Shown piece by piece: positions 6,681-12,944 of a stretch of DNA of 18,993 bases. The notes beneath the pieces are model-generated. The model made no database searches, was not told the DNA's origin, and was given only the letters and a program-made list of their open reading frames with translations. Both the position numbers and the translations under genes were made by a program. This DNA comes from Planctomycetota bacterium (GTDB lineage: Bacteria > Planctomycetota > Phycisphaerae > WQYP01). How positions within the stretch are numbered: the first letter of the stretch is position 1; each line of letters opens with the position of its first letter. Location of the stretch: the NCBI GenBank assembly GCA_021798635.1, contig JAJZGH010000071.1, positions 1 to 18,993 on the forward strand. Reading direction: 5' to 3'.

Positions 6681-8930
6681 TCATTTCTGTGGCAATTTTT
6701 TAGCCTGCATCTCCGCAGCCTTCTCCATGTAGACAATATGCCGAAAAAAATGCGTAATGCTGGCAAAGTCGTGGAGTTCCGCGTACCACTCTAGAACATG
6801 GGCCATTCGGCTGGCGCGTTTGAATTCCGATTTTTGCACAAACTGATGCACCGCCGCCATCTCATTAAACAGTTGGATATTATTGGGCAACTGCAGATGG
6901 AACACCGCGAGGTTAAAGGCACCTTGGCTTGATTCGCGATGTTTGTAAGCTTTTAACACGGCGAATTGGGAAAACACGAATTGCGGATTCATGGGTTGAA
7001 CGGGATGGGCCTTGGTCCGGGCAAGGTAATTTCTTACCGCCTGTCTGGCCCACGGATCTTGGGGAAATATCCACGGCAACATATTGTAAAAATCGGGATC
7101 ATCAGGATATGGATGCGGTTCCTGCCGGGTGTACGCATCGGTATAAAACCAGGTCAGTCGATCCAAAGGCTCGGCTACAAATAGATTATTGAGCGCGTCG
7201 TTATGCACTTCCTGATGGCGACTCAAATCGTATTCCGCCTGAATATAAATATTAATGTATTGTCCCGGCCACTTCGGCACGAGCTTATTAAATACCACGT
7301 GCGAGGTGTTCTTTCCCGCCAGTCGCAGTAAGCAATACTTCATTACACCAAGAATTCCCTGCTGCTGAAGGTCACCCCGATAGGTTCTGACAATGCTTTC
7401 AAGCTCCGGGCGATCCGATCGCATGGCCGCCGCAAACGCGTAAATGGCAACGATTTGGTCGGCCATCGCGGGTTGTCCCGCGAGCAATTTCGGCGAAAGA
7501 CGGGTAATGAGATGGAACTGCCCGAGCTGTGCCAGCGCCCAAAGTCCCGCCGCCTTATTATGCGAATATTTTGATCGCAGAAGCAGCGATGCCGCTACGC
7601 CGAAATGCCCGGTCTGAAAGGCGGAAAACCCAAGATCACGTCGCGCTTTGTGCTTGCGCAATTGACCGGTAAGCCAACGGTCACGCAATGCCACAGCATC
7701 GATTGCAGCCGCCATATCCGCGTTGTCGTCCATGGCGAACTTGCGATTTGCATACAGATCAGCCGTTTCCATTAGCAGGTCGTAGTCATTGGGATATTTG
7801 CCAGCAACGCGTGTTGCCTCGCGAAGAAGTGCTCCCACTTCCCATTGTTTATATGTTTCCCAATTTAATTCTTCCGTAAGAACCAGCGGTGAATCGGTGC
7901 CAGCGAGTTTCTTCGATTCGGCCAATATTGCCGGTTCCAGTTTCGCCAATACTTGGCCCAATTGTTTATTATGACAGGCCGCCGGATCGAATATACTCGC
8001 CGGGAACGGCAACAGGCGGTTTTTCAGGCTTTGTGCAAATTCAGATTCCAGCTTACCGAAACCATGGGTTCCGCGCCACATCGCCTGATTTTCAAACCAA
8101 TAGCGCACCTCCGCGAAACGCGGATCGATACTGAGAACCTTTCGGAACAGGGTAAATGCCCGTGTTGACTGAATCGGAAGAAAAGCCGCCTTCCCCAATT
8201 CCGTCAGGCATTGCATGTTGTTGCAACGGGGCTGACAGAGGTAATGCGCCAGCGCCGGGGATGGAGGCTCTTTCATATATGTCATAAAGCCAGCATCAAC
8301 AGCACCCAACAAATTCCAGAAGGACATGGGGGTGGTGTAACGCATGGTGTCAATTAGTCGGCCAGTTCGATTGAATAGAACAATGGCGGCGGTGTATCCG
8401 CCGGGGCCATGCTTCAGGGTTCCCCCCACAGCAACAGTGGCCTCCCAGCCTGGAAAATACCGGGCGATGGCACTACGGGAATAATGCCGCAGGAGGCGGA
8501 CCATATTGGCCCCGCTGCGGTTATAGAGAAAATAGGCGTGGCGGTTGCAATAATTGCCCGGTGCCCAATCCAAATCCATGGAGAATAAAAAGGCGAACGC
8601 CTGGGCCTGATTAAATCCATGTGAGGGCTGCTGGAAAACATGATGAAACGGGAGAAACACTGCGTTAAATCCGGCAGTGGCGATGGGCTGATGTTTAAAA
8701 AAAGGGAAATCCTTTTCCGCTCTGGCCAGCGGGTGGCGCGGCAATGGCAACGGAGCAATTCGGCTAAGCCGAAATGGCCGCATCGGCTGGGCCGCCAATG
8801 GTACAACGCCTGTCACCACCATAGCCAACATGCCTACCGCCGCCAGGGGGCCAACGGGCCGTCTCAACATACCGCAAAACTGTCGCAAGTATAAGGCCCT
8901 AAAAGTCGCCATTCCTTTTTTTCCTTTCAT
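6681..8930 (-). CDS. Exported helical-repeat protein of unknown function
   Basis: I do not recognise a named family for this 749-aa protein. A basic N-terminus is followed by a hydrophobic stretch at about residues 27-47 ending PLAAQP, consistent with a signal peptide or anchor, so the bulk is probably periplasmic. The region at about 60-230 is Phe/His-rich and looks globular, with a CQPRCNNMQC cysteine cluster after it. The rest is mostly alpha-helical with TPR-like segments, for example ALFRKV-type helices around LSIDPRFAEVRYWF. The ATG at 8930 overlaps the stop of the upstream Sel1-repeat gene as ATGA, implying translational coupling. A second ATG at 8912, preceded by AAAGGA, may be the true start and gives a shorter signal peptide. 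The pairing with a Sel1 protein suggests a joint envelope role, but this is inference. Confidence 0.75.
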   Translation of the reverse strand: MKGKKGMATFRALYLRQFCGMLRRPVGPLAAVGMLAMVVTGVVPLAAQPMRPFRLSRIAPLPLPRHPLARAEKDFPFFKHQPIATAGFNAVFLPFHHVFQQPSHGFNQAQAFAFLFSMDLDWAPGNYCNRHAYFLYNRSGANMVRLLRHYSRSAIARYFPGWEATVAVGGTLKHGPGGYTAAIVLFNRTGRLIDTMRYTTPMSFWNLLGAVDAGFMTYMKEPPSPALAHYLCQPRCNNMQCLTELGKAAFLPIQSTRAFTLFRKVLSIDPRFAEVRYWFENQAMWRGTHGFGKLESEFAQSLKNRLLPFPASIFDPAACHNKQLGQVLAKLEPAILAESKKLAGTDSPLVLTEELNWETYKQWEVGALLREATRVAGKYPNDYDLLMETADLYANRKFAMDDNADMAAAIDAVALRDRWLTGQLRKHKARRDLGFSAFQTGHFGVAASLLLRSKYSHNKAAGLWALAQLGQFHLITRLSPKLLAGQPAMADQIVAIYAFAAAMRSDRPELESIVRTYRGDLQQQGILGVMKYCLLRLAGKNTSHVVFNKLVPKWPGQYINIYIQAEYDLSRHQEVHNDALNNLFVAEPLDRLTWFYTDAYTRQEPHPYPDDPDFYNMLPWIFPQDPWARQAVRNYLARTKAHPVQPMNPQFVFSQFAVLKAYKHRESSQGAFNLAVFHLQLPNNIQLFNEMAAVHQFVQKSEFKRASRMAHVLEWYAELHDFASITHFFRHIVYMEKAAEMQAKKLPQK

Positions 8931-9712
8931 TTGGAGCGGATTAAATATTGGTTTATCTCCGGCTGATTATTCGCCAGGAGCTTCTTCGCTCGCACACTTC
9001 CCGACGCCGCTGCTCGGCGCAAAAATTTGATTGCTTTCCTGGGATTTCGGGGAACACCTCGACCGTATGCGTAGGCAACTGCCATTCCGATCATGGCGTC
9101 TTTGCTCCCCTCCCTGCCGGCTTTTTGCCACCACGCAATCGCAATTGGGAAATCCCTATGCACACCTCGCCCATTATAGTAGAGGCTACCGACCAAGAAC
9201 GCCGCAATCGGGGAACCTTTCGCCGCCGCCCTGCGGTACCATATCATTGCCTTGTGATAGTTCTCAACGACACCGTGACCGTCTTGGTAAAGCGCCCCGA
9301 GCTGGACCATCGCGGCTGGAAACCCGCCTGCTGCCGCCCTCCTGTACCATTGGATGGCCTTTGGAAGGCTGCGAGAAACGCCTTCTCCTTTCTCGTATAA
9401 AACACCGATGTGGTACATCGCCTTATAATTCCCGGCGTCGGCAGCGCTGCGGAATTTCTGCATCGCTGCGTGAGCGGCCCGCTCATCAGATAAATGGGGC
9501 TTAACGATCCCGCTGGAAAGCAGGAACATCTGTCCGATGGCCAGGCCGACAAAAATATAGCCAAAAATTATCAACCCGCGCCCCTTCTTATCCGGCCCCG
9601 CTACCGGCACTGCACGTTTAGGCCAAATATTGTATCCGTAGGAGAGGCCCCACAGACCGATGAGGAAATTCCAAATTGCACCCGGAGCAGTCACGACGCA
9701 ATACCTCCGCAT
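8927..9712 (-). CDS. Membrane-anchored Sel1-repeat protein
   Basis: This 261-aa protein has two N-terminal membrane segments (about residues 12-28 and 47-67) separated by a short basic loop. Four consecutive Sel1-like repeats of 36 residues follow from about 95 to 240; each has the pattern AM..(I/L)G.LY..G.GV.....KAI.WYRRAA. Sel1 repeats form alpha-solenoids that scaffold protein complexes; no catalytic residues are expected. The gene is translationally coupled (4-nt overlap) to the large exported protein downstream, so they likely work together. The ATG at 9712 is used here. A TTG at 9724 with GAGG 3 nt before it is an alternative adding four residues. The partner and pathway are unknown. 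Confidence 0.85.
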   Translation of the reverse strand: MRRYCVVTAPGAIWNFLIGLWGLSYGYNIWPKRAVPVAGPDKKGRGLIIFGYIFVGLAIGQMFLLSSGIVKPHLSDERAAHAAMQKFRSAADAGNYKAMYHIGVLYEKGEGVSRSLPKAIQWYRRAAAGGFPAAMVQLGALYQDGHGVVENYHKAMIWYRRAAAKGSPIAAFLVGSLYYNGRGVHRDFPIAIAWWQKAGREGSKDAMIGMAVAYAYGRGVPRNPRKAIKFLRRAAASGSVRAKKLLANNQPEINQYLIRSK

Positions 9713-9796
9713 ACACAAAACCAATTACCTCGATTATCTTAACGCAGCAGAGAGACATCGCAATCTCAAAGATGAAATCAAGCGGAATCAACAGCG

Positions 9797-9826
9797 TTGG
9801 CAACCGAACGGCAATACTGTTATCAC
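9797..9826 (+). promoter_or_regulatory. Possible promoter for the SRP RNA
   Basis: On the plus strand, TTGGCA (9797-9802) and TATCAC (9821-9826) are 18 nt apart, a weak sigma-70-like pair. It would start transcription near 9833, where the proposed SRP RNA terminal helix begins. Confidence 0.3.
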
Positions 9827-9829
9827 GCT

Positions 9830-9963
9830 GATCCTGCATGCGCCCCGGCCACGGTCAGCCCCGATCCACGGATTGGCTGTAAACCCGGTCAGGTCCGGAA
9901 GAAAGCAATCCCAAGCATGTTCAATAAAGTTGCGTCGCGTCATTAGACGTTACATTCAGGATG
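9830..9963 (+). ncRNA. ffs: Signal recognition particle RNA (boundaries approximate)
   Basis: The plus strand at 9888-9912 carries the SRP RNA helix-8 hallmark: GGTCAGGTCCGGAAG directly followed by AAAGCAATCC, against the bacterial GGTCAGGTCC-GGAA-GGAAGCAGCC. The GGAA tetraloop and the Ffh-binding AGCA/CAGG internal loop are intact. The preceding GTAAACCC and the following CCAAGC also resemble known 4.5S RNAs. ATCCTG at 9831-9836 can pair with CAGGAT at 9957-9962, suggesting a terminal helix and a length near 134 nt; the ends are guesses. The RNA would bind Ffh in co-translational membrane targeting. One oddity is that the second position after the tetraloop is A instead of G, giving a C-A mismatch in a normally paired stem. 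It fills the otherwise gene-free 9713-10231. Confidence 0.75.
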
Positions 9964-10231
9964 AATTAATATATTTGATTGCAAACTGTTCACGCGAACC
10001 AAGGAATTGGCCTTGGGTTTCTGAAGTAGAATCACCCGCTGATCACCGAGCCGTAGCGGCACACAAGGCTACCAGCGACCCTTGCTTGACCCAGCGATTT
10101 TTTCACCAGCGATTCATAAATTGCCTAGCCCACATGGATTGGCAGCGGGTCCACGCTATGATTAGCCATCACCTAAAGCTTTCCGCCCGTGAGTTGCGCG
10201 TGCAACCGCGATGTTGGCGATGGTTTGGAAT

Positions 10232-11215
10232 TCAGCTATTCCGGGGCAGGAGAAGATTCATCTTCCTTAGCCAACGGATACAATCTTCCGGCCATTGGAC
10301 GGTATCGGTGCCTTTTCTTCCCAAGCCAAAACCATGCTTGCCACGCTTGAATTCAATAAGCTTGGCCGGCACACCATCGCGCCGCAGGGCGGCGTAAAAT
10401 TGTTGGGTAACCTGGTGGTGTACGGTGTTGTCATCATGCGCATAGAAAATAAACGCTGGCGGCGTAAGTGGGGTTACATTGAGTTCACAGGAAAAATATT
10501 CTCTGACAGCTAACGGCGCATGTTTGCCCAGAAGGTTGCGGCATGGAACTTTATTGGTCCTTTTCGGCATCATGGATAACAGCGGATACCCCAAGACCAG
10601 AAAATCCGGCCGTGTACTGAATCTGTTGAGGGTATCCCGGGCGGTGGGATTTCCGGGCCGCCAATGCACACCAGCCAGGGCGGCAAGCGAACCACCCGCC
10701 GAAAAGCCCATCACACCCACATGGTGCGGATTAATGTGCCACTGTGCCGCGTGAGCTCGGACAATCTGCACAGCTCGCCGCACGTCCTGCAGCGCCCACG
10801 GCACGCCACTTGGCGGGAGTTTCTGCTGCGGCAGGCGATATTTAAGCACGTAACAGCTTACACCCTGCTTATTGAACCAGCGTGCCACACGATACCCCTC
10901 CAACGACAATGCCTCGGCCTGATACCCGCCTCCGGTGCAAATAACCAGCGCCGTCCCATTGGCTTTTCGGTCAGGAGCAAAAAAAAGTGTCAGTGTGGGC
11001 CAAAGTATCGGAGGCAGTGCAATATACCCATTTATTTTTTTCCTGATGAAAGGGCCTTGACGTTGAGCCGCTGGAATATGTAAATCAGGCCAAACAGGAA
11101 TTACTCGGGGAGTTGCGGCAGCAGCCACGGTAAGGATTGAAATAACTGAAATGCAGCAGGAAATAATGACCAAAATATTGCTATGACGCCAAGCTGCATG
11201 GGCGGTCCCCGACAT
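10232..11215 (-). CDS. Exported alpha/beta-hydrolase, carbohydrate-esterase-like
   Basis: This 327-aa protein has an N-terminal hydrophobic stretch (about 14-34, ending VAAAA) that fits a signal peptide. The alpha/beta-hydrolase elements follow in order: an oxyanion-hole region CTGGGYQ at 94-99, the nucleophile elbow GFSAGG at 170-175 (Ser172), the acid in HDDNTV at about 261-262 and the catalytic His in GKHGFGLG (His294). The spacing resembles exported acetylxylan-esterase-like or lipase-like hydrolases common in planctomycete polysaccharide loci. Substrate is inferred only, partly from the nearby GH3 gene. The ATG at 11215 has GAGG 5 nt upstream. The gene follows the prepilin-like gene by 199 bp on the same strand, with an inverted repeat between them. 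A peptidase of similar fold cannot be excluded. Confidence 0.87.
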   Translation of the reverse strand: MSGTAHAAWRHSNILVIISCCISVISILTVAAAATPRVIPVWPDLHIPAAQRQGPFIRKKINGYIALPPILWPTLTLFFAPDRKANGTALVICTGGGYQAEALSLEGYRVARWFNKQGVSCYVLKYRLPQQKLPPSGVPWALQDVRRAVQIVRAHAAQWHINPHHVGVMGFSAGGSLAALAGVHWRPGNPTARDTLNRFSTRPDFLVLGYPLLSMMPKRTNKVPCRNLLGKHAPLAVREYFSCELNVTPLTPPAFIFYAHDDNTVHHQVTQQFYAALRRDGVPAKLIEFKRGKHGFGLGRKGTDTVQWPEDCIRWLRKMNLLLPRNS

Positions 11216-11276
11216 TACAACCTCAGTTCACCAGCGATAGAGCCTGGCCCATCCCGGGGCCGGGCCGATTCCTCAC

Positions 11277-11303
11277 GGGGTGCCGACCACATGAGGGCAC
11301 CCC
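11277..11303. repeat. Perfect 8-bp inverted repeat between genes
   Basis: GGGGTGCC and GGCACCCC are separated by 11 nt, between the prepilin-like gene and the esterase gene. There is no U-tract on the minus strand, so it is a poor intrinsic terminator. It could be a factor-dependent terminator, a processing hairpin or an operator for the esterase gene. Confidence 0.5.
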
Positions 11304-11414
11304 ATCTCACTCATTTTAGCCTGGAAGCGGAGCGTCCAGAGTGTCAGTGCCGGAAATTTACTCGCGGATGTCTGAGCAATGACGGATGGAATTCGATCGC
11401 CGAAGCCTTGTCAA

Positions 11415-12458
11415 CTACCAGGCGTAATAATTATGGCCGTTGTAGTAATGAACCTTCACCTTGGCCATGCCCTGCCAGGATACGGAACCGTCATTGTACA
11501 GATCATGGACGCCTTCGGGAAGGTAATTGTTATTGGCAATATCCACATGATTGGAAGCCGGGGATAATGGCGAGAGAGAACCCCCGACGGCACCCCAAGT
11601 TGTCATTTGCCCCATCGTGCCTGTCGGGTCGGTCATTACCGCGATGTCCGAGGCCAATATGGCCCCCGGCCCCGCCAAAGCATTTTCCGCAGGCATGTGT
11701 GACGTATTCGTATTAAAATATGACCATGAGGTGATATTTGTGGACTGTTTAATGATGGAGGAAAGGTCGTAGGCCTCACTATACCCCTGGGGAAGGCCTG
11801 ATCCGACGGTGCTGGAATTGGGGCCCAGCGGAACATTACCTCCCGTGCCACGATCCACCCAATAACAATAGCCGGAATAGAAATTCCACTGCTTTAAATA
11901 TCCCGTCGTTGGAACGAAAAAAGACTTCGGACCGCTGGCGATTACCTGATCCGGCTGACTGATTACACCTGGTTGCGTAGAGAAAAGCAGTGAAATGCCC
12001 TTCAGATTCGGCGTTAAAATTCCCGGGCGAATGGTGGATGGAATCATACTGTTGCCCCTCTGGCCGAATGAATCAACATATAACATAGCAAATCCCCACG
12101 CGGGATATACAGCCGGGGCTACTGGCCAGCGGAATCCACCCATTGGATACATAGCGGAGGCATTGAGGGGATAGGTGCCGTTATATTCATTGGCGTATTC
12201 ATGCATAGCCAACCCCAACTGCCGCAAATTGGACGCACAGACAACTTGCTCCGCCACATGCTTCGCGCGGGCCAGGGCGGGTAATAGCAGGCTGATCAAA
12301 AGAGCGATGATGGAAATGACCACCAGCAATTCAATGAGGGTAAATCCATTGCCCCAAGCCTCGAGCAGACCCACGCATGTGTTTTCGCTCTTTCTCAAAC
12401 TCCGCCGCTGTATTGAACAGCGGTTGCCTGAAACATTCTTGAATACGAAACGGTTCAT
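11415..12458 (-). CDS. Prepilin-like protein with H-x9-DG C-terminus
   Basis: This 347-aa protein carries a type IV prepilin/pseudopilin N-terminal methylation motif ([10 protein letters not shown], cleavage after Gly38, Glu43 at +5). A hydrophobic helix runs to about 62, followed by a long beta-rich extracytoplasmic domain. The C-terminus has NHVDIANNN and, later, [11 protein letters not shown], matching the H-x9-DG type of pseudopilin-like protein multiplied in Planctomycetota and Verrucomicrobiota. Function in those groups is poorly known; surface or secretion-related roles are assumed. The ATG at 12458 is fixed by AAAAGGAG 7 nt upstream, so the leader before the cleavage site is 38 residues, much longer than the usual 5-15, and rich in Arg, Lys and Ser. 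A GTG at codon 29 would give a short leader but lacks a good ribosome site. Confidence 0.9.
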   Translation of the reverse strand: MNRFVFKNVSGNRCSIQRRSLRKSENTCVGLLEAWGNGFTLIELLVVISIIALLISLLLPALARAKHVAEQVVCASNLRQLGLAMHEYANEYNGTYPLNASAMYPMGGFRWPVAPAVYPAWGFAMLYVDSFGQRGNSMIPSTIRPGILTPNLKGISLLFSTQPGVISQPDQVIASGPKSFFVPTTGYLKQWNFYSGYCYWVDRGTGGNVPLGPNSSTVGSGLPQGYSEAYDLSSIIKQSTNITSWSYFNTNTSHMPAENALAGPGAILASDIAVMTDPTGTMGQMTTWGAVGGSLSPLSPASNHVDIANNNYLPEGVHDLYNDGSVSWQGMAKVKVHYYNGHNYYAW

Positions 12459-12547
12459 AAAGACACTCCTTTTAGAACATCGGGCATCATGGGTACAACA
12501 CTACGGAACAGAATGCCCGGTACCGCGATACCTTAACTTTTCAAACA

Positions 12548-12567
12548 GGTTGTCCGGCTTGACAACC
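12548..12567. repeat. Inverted repeat in the prepilin gene 5' region
   Basis: GGTTGTC and GACAACC are separated by 6 nt, about 90 bp before the prepilin-like start codon and downstream of its presumed promoter. It could form an mRNA hairpin in the 5' leader or be an operator. No second copy was noticed. Confidence 0.4.
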
Positions 12568-12599
12568 GTAAGCACCAACGCGCCAATTTGCTGTCTATC

Positions 12600-12660
12600 A
12601 CTATAGCCCTTCGCAACTGAAAAGGAAGTCTCACTTTTCATCAAAGTCTGTACCACTTTT
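12600..12660 (-). promoter_or_regulatory. Iterated AAAAGTGR boxes and TATAGT, prepilin promoter region
   Basis: On the minus strand, AAAAGTGG (12653-12660) and AAAAGTGA (12631-12638) are 22 bp apart. The second box is followed by GACTTCC and, about 20 nt later, by TATAGT (12600-12605). The same arrangement occurs upstream of the PEP-CTERM gene. It looks like a class II-type activator site overlapping a weak -35 region, a role inferred from geometry only. Confidence 0.55.
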
Positions 12661-12693
12661 AATCAACGTAGCCCCCGGCCGCAACGAGTAACT

Positions 12694-12846
12694 GTAACCG
12701 TTCACGGGCTAAAAATTGCGAAAAATAAAAGAAATAATATGGAATCTGGAGTTTATGAGGCGTCAAAAGCACGAAAAACAAGATCCGCAATGTGAAAAGG
12801 GGCGTTTTCCGGCTGATTCCGCCAATTTTTGCCCGTGAACGGTTGC
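12694..12846. mobile_element. MITE-like element with IS66-like ends
   Basis: The left end GTAACCGTTCACGGGC-T-AAAAATTG (12694 onward) is repeated inverted at the right end (GCAACCGTTCACGGGC-AAAAATTG read from 12846 inward), differing by one base and a single-base indel. The flanks GAGTAACT (12686-12693) and GAATAACT (12847-12854) match at 7 of 8 positions, as an aged 8-bp target duplication would. IS66-family elements typically start GTAA and make 8-bp duplications, so a non-autonomous IS66-like MITE is proposed. The 153-bp body holds no ORF of note. It sits 34 bp upstream of the AAAAGTGR boxes, between the GH3 gene 3' end and the prepilin promoter. Apart from this and the boxes, the gap 12459-12944 shows nothing else. 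Confidence 0.7.
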
Positions 12847-12944
12847 GAATAACTCAGCCAAATTCGGGCATTGGCATGGCAAATATCGGATTCAGGTCAA
12901 TTCATCAGCAGATGGGGGCACTATTTCGGCGACGCCCTTTCATA

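Noticed and set aside
9660..10397. Plus-strand open frame of 245 codons across the gap before the esterase
   Set aside because: Composition and sequence do not resemble a protein family; it overlaps the ends of two real minus-strand genes and contains the SRP RNA hallmark.
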